A stretch of 64,000 nucleotides of DNA from CAIWHR01 sp963708855 (GCA_963708855.1 CAVPUM010000022.1:124001-188000); one strand, 5' to 3'; positions 10,806 through 20,867 are shown, counted from the first letter of the stretch. Numbers and translations are program-made. The notes: generated by a model not told the origin, from the sequence alone.

Positions 10806-12005
10806 ATGTCTGCCTCCCCCGAAAAGGAATTCGCGCGCCTGACGCGCCTGCCGCCGTACGTTTTCAACATCACGACCGAGCTCAAGATGGCCGCCCGCCG
10901 CCGCGGCGAGGACATCATCGACTTCGGGATGGGCAATCCCGACGGCCCGACGCCGAAGCACATCGTCGACAAGCTGATCGAAACCGTCAACCGGCCCGAC
11001 ACGCACGGCTACTCGGTGTCGAAGGGCATTCCGCGCCTGCGCCGGGCGATCTGCCACTGGTACCAGCGCCGCTACGGCGTCGAGTTCGACCCGGAAACCG
11101 AGGCGATCGCGACCATCGGCTCGAAGGAGGGCATCGCGCACCTGGCGCTGGCGACGCTGGGCCGCGGCGACACGGTGCTGGTGCCCAATCCCAGCTACCC
11201 GATCCACATCTACGGTCCGGTGATCGCCGGCGGCGACATCCGGCACGTGCCGATGACGCCGGACGTCGACTTCTTCGCGGAGCTCGAGAGCGCGATCCAC
11301 ACGCTCTTCCCGAAGCCGAAGATGCTGATCATCAATTTCCCGTCGAACCCGACCGCGCAGTGCGTCGAGCTGCCGTTCTTCGAGAAGATCGTCGCGCTGG
11401 CGAGCGAGCACGGCATCTGGGTCGTCCACGATCTCGCCTACGCCGACATCACGTTCGACGGCTGGAAGGCGCCGTCGATCATGCAGGTGGAAGGCGCGCG
11501 CGAGGTCGCCGTCGAGTTCTTCACGATGTCGAAGAGCTACAACATGGCCGGCTGGCGCATCGGCTTCATGGTCGGCAACCGGGATCTCGTCGTCCGCGCT
11601 GGCGCGGATCAAGGGCTACCACGACTACGGCACGTTCACGCCGATCCAGGTCGCGGCGATCGCCGCGCTGGAGGGGCCGCAGGACTGCGTCGCGGAGATC
11701 GCGATGAAGTACCAGAAGCGGCGCGACGTGCTGGTCAAGGGACTGCACGAGGCGGGTGGATGGTCGACAACCCGAAGGCGTCGATGTACGTGTGGGCGAG
11801 GATCCCCGAGCCGTATCGCGCCGCGGGCTCGCTCGAGTTCACGAAGCAGCTCCTCGCGCAGGCGAAGGTGTCGGTGTCGCCGGGCATCGGCTTCGGCGAG
11901 TACGGCGACGACTACGTGCGCTTCGCGCTGATCGAGAACGAGAACCGGACGCGCCAGGCGGTGCGCGGGATCAAGCAGATGTTCCGCGAAGACGGCGTCT
12001 GCTGA
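10806..12005 (+). CDS. alaC: Alanine-synthesising PLP aminotransferase (AlaC type)
   Basis: Fold-type I aminotransferase, about 400 residues, transferring an amino group from glutamate to pyruvate. It starts MSASPEKEFARL. IDFGMGNPDGPTP is the substrate loop, FPSNPTAQ and VVHDLAYADITFD bind the cofactor, and the PLP lysine lies in MSKSYNMAGWRIGFM. Two indels cancel each other: between about 11600 and 11755 the true sequence (KGYHDYGTFTPIQVAA) is in another frame, then the original frame resumes at MVDNPKASMYVWA. It heads an apparent alaC-hom-thrC operon, the usual order in betaproteobacteria. Confidence 0.85.
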   Translation: MSASPEKEFARLTRLPPYVFNITTELKMAARRRGEDIIDFGMGNPDGPTPKHIVDKLIETVNRPDTHGYSVSKGIPRLRRAICHWYQRRYGVEFDPETEAIATIGSKEGIAHLALATLGRGDTVLVPNPSYPIHIYGPVIAGGDIRHVPMTPDVDFFAELESAIHTLFPKPKMLIINFPSNPTAQCVELPFFEKIVALASEHGIWVVHDLAYADITFDGWKAPSIMQVEGAREVAVEFFTMSKSYNMAGWRIGFMVGNRDLVVRAGADQGLPRLRHVHADPGRGDRRAGGAAGLRRGDRDEVPEAARRAGQGTARGGWMVDNPKASMYVWARIPEPYRAAGSLEFTKQLLAQAKVSVSPGIGFGEYGDDYVRFALIENENRTRQAVRGIKQMFREDGVC

Positions 12006-12035
12006 GGGCAGTGAGGAGCATGGCGAGGTGCGCAG

Positions 12036-13353
12036 ATGAAACCGCTGCAGGTCGGCCTGCTCGGGCTCGGCACGGTCGGGCTGGGCACGTGGACCGTGCT
12101 GCGGCGCAACGAGGAGGAGATCACGCGCCGCGCCGGCCGGCCGATCCGCATCACGTGGATCGCGGAGCGCGCGCTCGACCGGGCGCGCGAGCTCACGCGC
12201 GGCGTCGCCGGCGTCAACCTGACCGACGACGCGGCGGTGGTGCTCGCGCATCCGGACATCGACATCGTCGTCGAGCTGATCGGCGGGCTCGAGCCCGCGC
12301 GCACGTTCATCCTGCAGGCGATCGCGAACGGCAAGCACGTCGTCACCGCCAACAAGGCGCTGCTCGCCCGGCACGGCAACGAGATCTTCGCGGCGGCGCA
12401 CGCGAAGGGCGTGATGGTCGCGTTCGAAGGCGCCGTGGCGGGCGGCATCCCGATCATCAAGGCGCTGCGCGAAGGGCTCACCGCCAACCGGATCGAGTGG
12501 ATCGCCGGCATCATCAACGGCACGTCCAACTTCATCCTGTCCGAGATGCGCGCCAAGGGCGCGTCGTTCGCGACCGTGCTGGCCGAGGCGCAGGCGCGCG
12601 GCTACGCCGAGGCCGATCCCACGTTCGACATCGAGGGCATCGACGCCGCGCACAAGCTCACCATCATGTCGGCGATCGCGTTCGGCGTGCCGATGCAGTT
12701 CGACAAGGTCTACACCGAGGGCATCTCGAAGCTGACCGGCGAGGACATCCGCTACGCGGAGGAGCTCGGCTACCGGATCAAGCTGCTCGGCATCACGCGG
12801 CGCACGCCCGCCGGCATCGAGCTGCGCGTGCATCCGACGCTGATTCCGGCGCAAGCGCCTGATCGCCAACGTCGAAGGCGTGATGAACGCGGTGCTGGTG
12901 AAGGGCGACGCCGTCGGCGCCACGCTCTACTACGGCGCCGGCGCGGGCGCCGAGCCCACCGCGAGCGCGGTCATCGCCGACCTCGTCGACGTCACGCGGA
13001 TGCACACCGCCGACCCCGAGCACCGCGTGCCGCATCTCGCGTTCCAGCCGGACCAGCTCTCCAGCCTGCCGTTCCTGCCGATGGGAGAAGTCGAGACGAG
13101 CTACTACCTGCGCATGCGCGTGCTGGACCAGCCCGGCGTGCTCGCCGACATCACGCGCATCCTCGCCGACCGCGAGATCTCGATCGACGCGATGATCCAG
13201 AAGGAGCCCTCCGAGGGCGAGGACCAGACCGACATCATCCTGCTCACGCACACCTGCATCGAGAAGCAGGTGGTCGCCGCGATCGCGGGGATCGAGGCGC
13301 TGCCGACCGTCAACGGCAAGGTCGTGCGCATCCGGCTGGAAGAGCTGAACTGA
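12036..13353 (+). CDS. hom: Homoserine dehydrogenase
   Basis: Reduces aspartate semialdehyde to homoserine with NAD(P)H, the branch point to threonine and methionine. It starts MKPLQVGLLGLGTVG, the Rossmann nucleotide-binding loop. VTANKALLARHG, FEGAVAGGIPII and GIINGTSNFIL are family motifs. The region YAEADPTFDIEGIDAAHK holds the catalytic Asp/Lys area. An indel near 12853 shifts the frame before MNAVLVKGDAVG. The C-terminal ACT domain is visible as YYLRMRVLDQPGVLADI. The stop overlaps the thrC ATG as ATG within TGATG. About 30 bp downstream of alaC, so cotranscribed. Confidence 0.9.
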
Positions 13354-14784
13354 TGCGCTACGTCAGCACGCGCGGCGCGTGGGCCGACGCCCCGCAGCCG
13401 TTCTCGGCGATCCTGCTCGAAGGGCCTCGCGCCCGACGGCGGTCTCGCGGTGCCGCAAGTCCTACCCGCGCCTGACCGACGCGGAGCAGGTCGCGCTGCG
13501 TCGCCTTCCGTATCCCGACCTCGCGTTCGCCGTGCTGTCGCGCTTCTGCACCGACATTCCGGCGGCCGACCTCAAGGCGCTCATCGACCGCACGTACACG
13601 AAGGCGACGTTCGGCAGCGACGCGATCGTGCCGGTCACCACGGCTGGAGCCGGGCGTCCACCTGCTGCACGCGTCGAACGGACCGACGCTGGCGTTCAAG
13701 GACATCGCGCTGCAGCTGCTCGGCAACCTGTTCGAGTACGCGCTGGCCAGGGACGGCAGCCGCTCAACATCCTGGGCGCGACGTCCGGCGACACGGGGAG
13801 CTCCGCCGAGTACGCGATGCGCGGCAAGCGCGGCATCGACGTCTTCATGCTGTCGCCCAAGGGACGGATGAGCCCGTTCCAGCAGGCGCAGATGTATTCG
13901 CTCGCCGACGCCAACATCCACAACATCGCGATCGACGGCGTGTTCGACGACTGCCAGGACATCGTGAAGGCGGTCTCGGCCGACGCCGCGTTCAAGGCGC
14001 GCTACGCGATCGGCACCGTCAACTCGATCAACTGGGCGCGCGTCGCCGCGCAGGTCGTCTACTACTTCCGCGGCTATCTCGCGGTGACGAAGGCGCACGG
14101 CGAGCCGGTCGACTTCGCCGTGCCTTCCGGCAATTTCGGCAACATCCTCGCCGGACACGTCGCGCGCGAGATGGGGCTGCCGATCCGCCGGCTGATCCTC
14201 GCGACCAACGAGAACGACGTGCTCGACGAGTTCTTCCGGACCGGGCGCTACCGCCCGCGGCGCACCGCCGAGACCCACGCGACGTCGAGCCCGTCGATGG
14301 ACATCTCGAAGGCTTCGAACTTCGAGCGTTACGTGTTCGACATGGTCGGCCGCGATCCCGCGGTGCTGCGCTGCGCTGTGGGCGCGCATCGAGCGCGAGG
14401 GGCGGCTTCGAGCTTGCCGGCGCGCCGCACTGGGCGCGCGTGGCGGCGTCCGGGTTCGTGTCGGGCGTGAGCACCCACGCCGATCGCATCGCGACGATCC
14501 GCCGCATGCACGCGCGTCATGGCGTCATCGTCGACCCGCACACCGCCGACGGCCTCAAGGTCGGGCTCGAGCGCCGCGATCCGCAGGTTCCGCTCGTCTG
14601 CATCGAGACGGCGCTCCCGGCCAAGTTCGGCGCGACGATCAGGGAAGCCCTCGGAGCGCGAGCCGGCGCGTCCCGCGGCCTACGCGGACCTCGAGCAGCG
14701 GCCGCAGCATTGCACGGTGCTGCCCGTCGCGGTCGACCGCGTGAAGGCCTACATCGCGGCGCACGCGGGAGCGGCGGCCGATGA
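13353..14784 (+). CDS. thrC: Threonine synthase, multiply frameshifted
   Basis: PLP enzyme converting O-phosphohomoserine to threonine, following hom in the same operon. It begins MRYVSTRGAWADAPQPFSAI. The PLP lysine is in NGPTLAFKDIALQLLGN. ILGATSGDTGSSAEYAMRG binds the phosphate and cofactor, and VPSGNFGNILAGHVARE is a further family motif. Indels near 13420, 13450, 13645, 13760, 14375 and 14660 distribute these blocks over three frames. The end is uncertain: 14784 is taken because the family usually stops soon after VKAYIAAHA. An essential-type gene with six indels argues strongly for sequence error. Confidence 0.85.
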
Positions 14785-14886
14785 CGCTGACGCGCTCACG
14801 CGTTCGCGCCCCGGGCGGGCGTCAGTGCCCTCGCGTCGGCGGCACTGGCGCCGGCGGGATCGCGTCCGCGCGCTCTCGACCCGATC

Positions 14887-16274
14887 ATGCGCCACCATTT
14901 CGCCGCTCTCGCCCGCAACCTCGCCGCCGGCTTGCGCCTCGCCTTCTTCCTGCCCGTCTCGCGGCTCGCCTTCCGCATCGACCTCGCGCAGTTGCTGCTG
15001 CTGCTCGTGGTGTCGGCGGTGATCGATCTCGGCGTCGACTGGGTTCGCTATGGCGCCGACGGCTACTTCACGTGGTTCGGCCTCGGCAACGAGATCTTCG
15101 GCGCCGGAATCCTGCTGCTCACCGCGGCGGTGCTCGCGCTCGCGTTCGGGCAGCGCTGCGTTCGTGCTCGCGCTGCCGGTGCTGTTGCTGTTCGGGCTTT
15201 CCGGTGCTGCAGATCCTGCGCGTCGTGCCGGGCGCGGCGTTCGACGCCACCCCGGCCTGGGAGACCCATTGGGCGGTGTTCGAGGCGGTGATGATCCTGT
15301 GGGCCTTCGCGCTGTCGGCGCGCTCCGTCGCGCTGGCGCTCGCGCCGGCGGCGCAGGCGCTGGTGGCGCGCGCTGGCCGGCGGACTCGCGCTGATCGCGC
15401 CGATGTGGTTCGCGTCGGCGATCGCGCCGAATGATCGTGGTGGAAGGAACCGACGACCCAGGGTGCCGATCCCCGCTTTCCGAATCCCGCTTCGGAGCCG
15501 GTGCTCGCGGCGCAGCGGCAACTGCTCGACGAGGCGCTTTCCAACCTCGACGACGAGCGGCCGGATGTCACCGACCTCTACTTCGTCGGCTTTGCCGGCG
15601 ATGCGCGCGAGGACGTCTTTCGCAAGGACGTGCTTGCCGCGCAGCGCGTGATGGACGAGCGCTGGGGCACGGAAGGGCGCTCGCTCGCGCTCATCAACAA
15701 TCCGCGGACGCTGCTCGAATCGCCCGCTGCCACCGTGACGAACCTGCGCGAGACGCTGAACGAAATCGGTGCGGCCATCGACGCCGAGCAGGATGTCGTG
15801 ATGGTCTACCTGGCGAGCCACGGCAACCGCCGGCATGTGCTCGAAGTCACGTTGCCGCCGCTCGAGCTCGCGCCGCTCACGGCGCCCGCGCTGCGCGGTC
15901 TGCTCGACGACGCCGGCATCAAGTGGCGGATCGTCGTCGTCTCGGCGTGCTATTCCGGCGGCTTCGTCGACGCGCTGCGGGACGACAACACGCTCGTGCT
16001 CACGGCGTCGGCCGCGGATCGCGCGTCGTTCGGTTGCGGCAATCGCAGCGACGCCACGTTCTTCGGCGAAGCCCTGTTCCAGCACGGGCTCGCGCACTCC
16101 GATTCGCTGCTGGCCGCGTTCGAGGCCGCGCGCGAGCGCGTGGTCGAGCGCGAGAAGGCCGGTGGCTTCGCGCCGCCGTCGAATCCCCAGATCTTCATGG
16201 GCCCGGCGATGGCGGACAAGCTCAGGGAACTCGATCGCGGCAATGCCGCGCGGCGATCCGGCCGGAGTGTCTGA
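14887..16274 (+). CDS. Membrane-anchored C13 (legumain/caspase-fold) peptidase, frameshifted
   Basis: The N-terminal third has several hydrophobic segments (LLLLLVVSAVIDLGVDW, GAGILLLTAAVLALAFG, FVLALPVLLLFGLS, FEAVMILWAFALSA). A soluble domain with DLYFVGFAGDAREDVF follows. The catalytic His of clan CD peptidases is seen in VMVYLASHGN and the Cys in VVSACYSGGFVDAL. Later, ASAADRASFGCG is also typical of peptidase C13. Indels near 15155, 15205, 15375 and 15490 break the membrane part; the catalytic part (15501-16274) is intact. Bacterial C13 proteins are little studied. The proteolytic target is unknown. Confidence 0.78.
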
Positions 16275-16314
16275 CGGCACGGCGTGGTACCCCGCGACAG
16301 GTTAAACTCGCGCC

Positions 16315-17365
16315 GTGGCAGCCTCGGTCGAAGTCCGCAAGCTCGAGCACTCGTACGGCGCGAATCGCGTCGTCCGGGGACTCGACTTCACGCTGCGCCG
16401 AAGGCAGGATCGGCTGCCTGCTTGGCCCTTCCGCGTGCGGCAAGACGACGGTGTTGCGCTGCCTCGCCGGCTTCGAATCGGTCACCGGTGGCACGATCGC
16501 GCTGTCGGGCCGCGTCGTCTCGGAACCGGACCGCCTCACGCCGCCGGAGGATCGGCGCATCGGGATGGTGTTCCAGGACTTCGCGCTGTTTCCGCACCTT
16601 ACCGTCGCCGGCAACGTCGGGTTCGGCTTCGGCCGGCGCCCGTCACCCGCGGCGCGCGCGCGAATAGGTGAAATGCTGGCGCTGGTCGGCCTCACGGGCG
16701 CCGGCGACACCTATCCGCACGAGCTTTCCGGCGGCCAGCAGCAGCGCGTGGCGCTTGCGCGCGCGCTTGCGCCGGAACCCGACTTGCTGTTGCTCGACGA
16801 ACCCTTCTCCAACCTCGACACCGATCTGCGGGAGCGGCTGTCGCTCGAGGTGCGCGACATCATCAAGGCCAGCGGCACCACGGCGATTCTCGTCACGCAC
16901 GACCAGCACGAGGCGTTCGCGCTCGCCGACGAGATCGGCATCATGTACCAGGGACGCATCGAGCAGTGGGACACCGCGTACAACCTGTACCACGAGCCGG
17001 CGACGCGCTTCGTCGCCGATTTCGTCGGGCAGGGCGTGTTCCTGCGCGGCGTGGTGGCGGGGCCGCACACGCTCGCCACGGAGTTGGGCGAGCTCGACAC
17101 CACGCTGCCCGCGCCAGTCGTCGACGGTGGCGCGGTGGACGTGCTGCTGCGTCCCGACGACATCGTGCACGACGACGCAAGCCCCTGGCACGCCGAGGTG
17201 GCGAAGAAAGCGTTCCGGGGCGCGGACTTCCTGTACACGCTGACGCTCGCATCGGGAACACACGTGCTTTCGCTCGTGCCGTCGCACCACGACCACGCCA
17301 TCGGCGAGAAGATCGGGATCCGGCTGGCGATCGATCACGTGGTCGCGTTTCCCGCCTACGTTTGA
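16315..17365 (+). CDS. Iron(III)-type ABC transporter ATPase (FbpC-like), frameshifted
   Basis: ATPase of an importer of the FbpC/PotA group. A GTG at 16315 opens VEVRKLEHSYGANRVV. An indel near 16410 joins to GRIGCLLGPSACGKTT (Walker A). The Q-loop is GMVFQDFALFPHLT, the signature is HELSGGQQQRVALARAL, Walker B is LLLLDEPFSNLD and the switch His is in VTHDQHEAFA. A C-terminal TOBE-like part contains VDVLLRPDDIVHDD. No permease or binding-protein gene lies in the window, so the substrate (ferric iron is usual) is inferred from family alone. Confidence 0.82.
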
Positions 17366-17402
17366 CGCCATGGCGGCGTCTCGGATATACTTGCAATCCT
17401 GT

Positions 17403-17479
17403 CGCGGGGTGGAGCAGTCTGGCAGCTCGTCGGGCTCATAACCCGAAGGTCGCAAGTTCAAATCTTGCCCCCGCAACCA
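17403..17479 (+). tRNA. Initiator tRNA-fMet (CAT), 77 nt with encoded CCA
   Basis: Complete cloverleaf: it starts CGCGGGGTGGAGCAG and ends CCCCCGCAACCA. The anticodon CAT is in the loop CTCATAA, flanked by the three G-C pairs (GGG/CCC) unique to initiators. The first base is C and pairs badly with A72, also an initiator mark. The T-stem is GCAAG/CTTGC. The gene is the insertion target for the tandem islands that follow: its last 45 bases recur at 40672, 42640 and 43930. Confidence 0.97.
17435..17479 (+). repeat. att copy A: 3' 45 bp of tRNA-fMet
   Basis: Runs from CTCATAACCCG in the anticodon loop to the terminal CCA. It is the left attachment site of the island array because the integrase gene begins only a few bases beyond it. 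Copies C and D are identical to it; copy B differs in the T-stem. Confidence 0.9.
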
Positions 17480-17484
17480 TCAAA

Positions 17485-18553
17485 TCAAGGGCTTGCAGCG
17501 ATGCGAGCCCTTTCTTTTTTCAGGCCTGTGCCGTAAACGTGCCGTTGGAATCTTCTCCAAGCGCCACGCAACGACGTGAGGCGATCCGCATAGGGTGCCA
17601 AGTGATCCGCCGCGAGGTGCGCGTAACGCCGCACCATCTCAGCACTCTCCCAGCCTCCCAGTTCCTGCAACGCAAAGAGCGGCGTGCCGTTCTGCACGTG
17701 CCAGCTGGCCCAGGTGTGCCGCAGATCGTGCCACCGAAAATCGGTGATCCCCGCCCGCTCCAGGGCCGCATACCAGGCTTTGGTGTTGACCTGGATGATC
17801 GGCCTACCCCGGAAGCTGAACACGTGCGTCAGGTGCTTCCCGACCTGCTTGCTGATGAGCGACGCCGCTTCCGCATTGAGCGGTACCGGTATCGCCCGTC
17901 GCGCCTTCGCCTGATCGGGATGAATCCACGCCAACCGCCGCGCCAAATCCAACTGCGACCACTGCAAACCGGTGACGTTGGACGCCCGCAAGCCCGTCGC
18001 GAGCGAGAACGCCGCCATGTCCGCCAGATGCTCCGGTAGCTCGGCCAAGAGCCGCTGCGCCTCGTCTCGCGTCAGGAAGCGAATCCGCCGGGTCGGTTCC
18101 TTCAGCATTCGCACCGAAGGCGCTCGATCCAGCCACTCCCAGTCGTTGACGCACTTGCGCAGAATCGCGCGCACCAGCTCCAAGAACCGATTTACCGTGG
18201 CATTGCTGCACCCCTGCGCGAGCTTCGCGTCCGTGATCCGGTCGATCAAGCGCGCGATTGATGAAGGTCAAATCCTTGCCACCCAAGAACGCATCGAGCC
18301 AGCGAAGCTTCGTTACATCTTCCTTGGCTGTCGCCTTGTGCGACTGTTCCTTCAACCACCGCACCGCCGCATCGTTCCAAGTCCGCCGTGGCTTCTCCCC
18401 CAACTTCGAGATTCGCCACAGTTCCGACTTGAGCCGGTCGTGAAACTCCTGCGCTAGGGCTTTACTGGCAGTCCCAGCAGTTCGGCGTATTCGCTCCCCG
18501 TTTGGAGCAACGACGTCGACCCACCAGATACCGCCGCGTTTGCGAAGTGACAT
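17485..18553 (-). CDS. Tyrosine site-specific integrase of element E1, frameshifted
   Basis: Integrase adjoining its attachment site in tRNA-fMet. It starts MSLRKRGGIWWVDV at 18553, behind a good AAGGAGATGG ribosome site. The N-terminal arm and core-binding part run to DLTFIN, then an indel near 18255 joins LIDRITDAKLAQG. Catalytic residues are the Arg in LATGLRASNVTGL, HDLRHTWASW (HxxR) and the Tyr in MVRRYAHLAADH. The 3' end reaches to within six bases of the tRNA and contains a GTGCC-N6-GTGCC motif (17528-17543) shared with the ends of all islands in the array. If the indel is real the array now lacks this enzyme. Confidence 0.88.
17488..17520 (+). terminator. Rho-independent terminator behind tRNA-fMet
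   Basis: A ten-pair hairpin (AGGGCTTGCA, loop GCGA, TGCGAGCCCT, one G-U pair) is followed by TTTCTTTTTT. It overlaps the 3' end of the integrase gene on the other strand, whose last codons it encodes. It differs from the terminators behind the other att copies. Confidence 0.8.
17528..17543. promoter_or_regulatory. Putative integrase arm-type site, left end of E1
   Basis: GTGCCGTAAACGTGCC, a direct repeat of GTGCC six bases apart, inside the integrase 3' end, 49 bp from att copy A. The same motif occurs exactly 92 bp before each later att copy. Function as an integrase arm site is inferred from this placement. Confidence 0.55.
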
Positions 18554-18804
18554 TCCATCTCCTTTCTCAGAGTCACTTGCAACGCTTGCCGGGGAGAAGC
18601 GTAGAACGAACGCACGTAGTCGGCAAGGTCGTCTTCGATGAAGATCCAGCATCGGCCCGGCTTCGCACCGGGAATCGCGCCGGATTTCGCCCGGCGCCGA
18701 ACTTCCTCCGGATGCATGTGGAGGAGGGCAGCGGCTTCCGTGAGCGACAGCGTGCGCAGTGGCGCGGGGAGTGCAACGCGACTCGTTGGCGCAGGCCGGG
18801 CCAT
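18454..18804 (-). CDS. Excisionase-like helix-turn-helix protein
   Basis: About 116 residues starting MARPAPTSRVALP at 18804. The MerR/Xis-type winged helix reads SLTEAAALLHMHPEEVRRRA followed by GAIPGAKPGRCWIF, the pattern of HTH_17 DNA-binding proteins that help integrases excise. The acidic DLADYVRSF and the C-terminal SGGSTSLLQTGSEYAE are typical of proteins next to integrases. It overlaps the integrase start by about 100 bp in another frame, so the two are probably cotranscribed. Role in directing excision is inferred. Confidence 0.7.
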   Translation of the reverse strand: MARPAPTSRVALPAPLRTLSLTEAAALLHMHPEEVRRRAKSGAIPGAKPGRCWIFIEDDLADYVRSFYASPRQALQVTLRKEMECHFANAAVSGGSTSLLQTGSEYAELLGLPVKP

Positions 18805-18818
18805 CGTGCCGTTCCCGT

Positions 18819-20030
18819 TCAGCGACCCAGATACACCGCGGTGATCTGCTCGCGGCCGTGGCCCATCTCGTGGCTGATGGTCTCCCGCGCTTCGCGGTCG
18901 TCCGCCTTCTGCTGTTTCGTGAGCTGCCTGGACGTCGGACCGCCGCGGGCCGGACACTGCCAGCCGGTCAGTTCCTGGTAGCGGGTCTGGGCGTACAGAT
19001 GCCGATGCCCGTGGAAGGCGTGGATGCCGACCCGACCACACTCGTAGCGGAAGTGCTGCAGGTAATCGCGGTAGGTGGCGTAGCCCGACGCGACCAGGCT
19101 TTTGCCCTTGGTCAGCGCCTTGGCTTCATTGAGGAGTTGCCGTTGCTCCGCGGTGCGGATGGGAATCCGGATCTCGCGGCCCCCCTTGTTCCAGGACGCC
19201 TTGAGCACCAGCGTGTCGCCCCGGTCGGCCCACGCCGGGACGATCTTGATCGAGGCTTCACGGCGCAGGCCGAAGGCAGCCTGCAAGCGCAGCGATATCC
19301 CGGCACAGGGGGTGCGGATGCCATCGAGCTGTTCCCTGCCAAGCTCCTTCGCCTTTGAGATGTTGATGACGTACACCCGCTCCGGGATGCCATAGGCGGC
19401 GTTGGTGCGCTCGACGATGTTGTCCTTGCCGATCTTCTGCGCCAGCCAGCGCAGCTGGCTCATCCGGTTCTTGATCGTCCCCGGGGCGAGCTTCTCGCCG
19501 AGCCAGCGCGCGACGAGCATCTGCACGTGCCGGGGCTTGAAGCCCTGGGCGCGCAAGCCGCGCACGCCCATCTCATGCAACTGGTTGGCGACGAGATCGT
19601 ACAGCCAGCCCTCGCGGGTCGCGATGTAGGTAATGTCGCTCAGCCAACACACATTGGGAGCGTCGGTTGTGAACACCCTGCCAATCAGGTTCGGTAACGC
19701 CTTGGTCCGGCGCGAATCCGTGGTCACCCGGAAGCGGCGAATGGCCTTGGGTATGATCGACGCCTGCCGCATGAGCTTGGCGACCGTGTTCCGGCAGCAG
19801 GGGACATGCTGGGCGCAGAGCTCCGCGTGAACCCGTGGCGCGCCATAGGTTTCGCGGCTAGCCGTGTGGATCTTGCGAATCTCGGCGGTCAGCGCTGTCT
19901 GGCGTTCCTGCCGCGCGCTCGGCGCACGCCCATGGGCCGCGTAATAGCCACTGCGCGATACCCGGAGGGCATCGCACAAAGCCTTAACGTCGTAGCTGCG
20001 CCGATTGCGGTCGATGAACGCGTACTTCAC
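18819..20030 (-). CDS. Chimera: IS3 OrfB N-terminus fused in frame to a tyrosine integrase
   Basis: One uninterrupted 403-residue frame of two unrelated parts. Residues 1 to about 144 are an IS3-family OrfB start (MKYAFIDRNRRSYDV, ETYGAPRVHAEL, and CWLSDITYIATREGWLY with the first catalytic Asp of DDE). The sequence then changes abruptly to an integrase of the Phage_int_SAM_2/Integrase_1 type: HVQMLVARWLGEKLAPGTIK, Arg in AAFGLRREAS, HxxR in FHGHRHLYAQ and Tyr in ITAVYLGR. The transposase has lost its remaining catalytic residues while the recombinase core is complete. A GTG at 20030 overlaps the OrfA stop. Whether the chimera is expressed is unknown. Confidence 0.8.
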   Translation of the reverse strand: MKYAFIDRNRRSYDVKALCDALRVSRSGYYAAHGRAPSARQERQTALTAEIRKIHTASRETYGAPRVHAELCAQHVPCCRNTVAKLMRQASIIPKAIRRFRVTTDSRRTKALPNLIGRVFTTDAPNVCWLSDITYIATREGWLYDLVANQLHEMGVRGLRAQGFKPRHVQMLVARWLGEKLAPGTIKNRMSQLRWLAQKIGKDNIVERTNAAYGIPERVYVINISKAKELGREQLDGIRTPCAGISLRLQAAFGLRREASIKIVPAWADRGDTLVLKASWNKGGREIRIPIRTAEQRQLLNEAKALTKGKSLVASGYATYRDYLQHFRYECGRVGIHAFHGHRHLYAQTRYQELTGWQCPARGGPTSRQLTKQQKADDREARETISHEMGHGREQITAVYLGR

Positions 20031-20384
20031 TTCGATTCGCCCGCGAAGTAGATGGCCGCTTTTTTTAAAATCTCATTCTCGACCTTGAGCTTTGCGTTCT
20101 CGCGCCGCAATTGCTCCAGGTCTTGACTGACCGCCGGCGGCGGGTGGGTAACCCCGGTCCGCGCTTCCTCTTCGAACTGCAGCCGCCAATCGCGCAGATG
20201 GCCGACCCGAATCCCGAGCGCCCGCGCGATCTGGGCCTTGGGCTTCTCACCTAGAGCCGCTTGGCGAACGGCCTCGAGCTTGAACTCCCGGCTGTACCTC
20301 GTGTACGGCTTGCGTTGCATGACACACCCTCCCAGAGCAAGTATTGCCCTTTTCGGTGTGTCCACCAAACGTGGGTAAGATCAT
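19600..20384 (-). mobile_element. Truncated IS3-family element
   Basis: Contains OrfA and the first third of OrfB. The outer end is marked by CGTGGGTAAGATC (20370-20382), and the same end sequence reappears alone at 50565. The inner end was lost at the junction with the integrase gene near 19600, so only one inverted repeat is present. Confidence 0.7.
20027..20320 (-). CDS. IS3 family transposase OrfA
   Basis: 97-residue helix-turn-helix subunit starting MQRKPYTRYSREFKLEAV at 20320, ending ENEILKKAAIYFAGESK. The HTH is KAQIARALGIRVGHLRDW and a leucine-zipper-like segment LEQLRRENAKLKVENEIL follows. The slippery A7-G run at 20060-20066 (read on the minus strand, codons AAA AAA) just before the stop is the usual programmed -1 frameshift site that would fuse OrfA to OrfB. 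Here OrfB is truncated, so no active transposase can be made. Confidence 0.85.
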   Translation of the reverse strand: MQRKPYTRYSREFKLEAVRQAALGEKPKAQIARALGIRVGHLRDWRLQFEEEARTGVTHPPPAVSQDLEQLRRENAKLKVENEILKKAAIYFAGESK

Positions 20385-20534
20385 TCCGACCCGAAGCCGC
20401 CGGTCGCCAAGCTGAATTCGTCGCCCGAAAGCGGCCGGTGACCTGGCGAATCTCAACTGCCTCGGTCGATCGGCTCGCCCCGAATTTCTGGCTGCGCGAC
20501 GTACCGAACCCGTGAAGCCCACGCCATGCCGACA

Positions 20535-20746
20535 GCCGATTTCCTTGGCGCCTCGCGGAGGAGTCCGGCACGGGCAATGATGTTGGCAAACAGAACGTCA
20601 TGAAGTCGCTCCGCAGCATTCCAATTGCGCGACCAGCACAACCAAGTGAGGTGGCGGACCTCATCGCCTTCCTGGTATCGCCCCTCTCGGCCGCGATCAC
20701 CGGCGCCGAGTGCGTCAACGATGGCGGAACCGTTCCCACGGTCTAG
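20535..20746 (+). pseudogene. Short-chain dehydrogenase, C-terminal remnant
   Basis: In one frame ending TAG at 20746 the sequence reads SLRSIPIARPAQPSEVADLI, then FLVSPLSAAITGAE and DGGTVPTV. This is the C-terminal end of classical SDR oxidoreductases. No Rossmann N-terminus lies upstream; the IS3 end is 150 bp away. A decayed gene, probably truncated during the IS insertion. Between 20384 and 20535 I see only part of a dispersed intergenic repeat. Confidence 0.65.
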
Positions 20747-20867
20747 CCAGAGGCAAGAGCTTCAGCAGAAGATCCTGCACCAGTAGTCCACCGAACGTCG
20801 CTCCCGGCCGGGTGGGCTGCCCGCGAGTTGACGTGGCCCAGCGGCAACTGAGGGTCGACAGCGTGGG

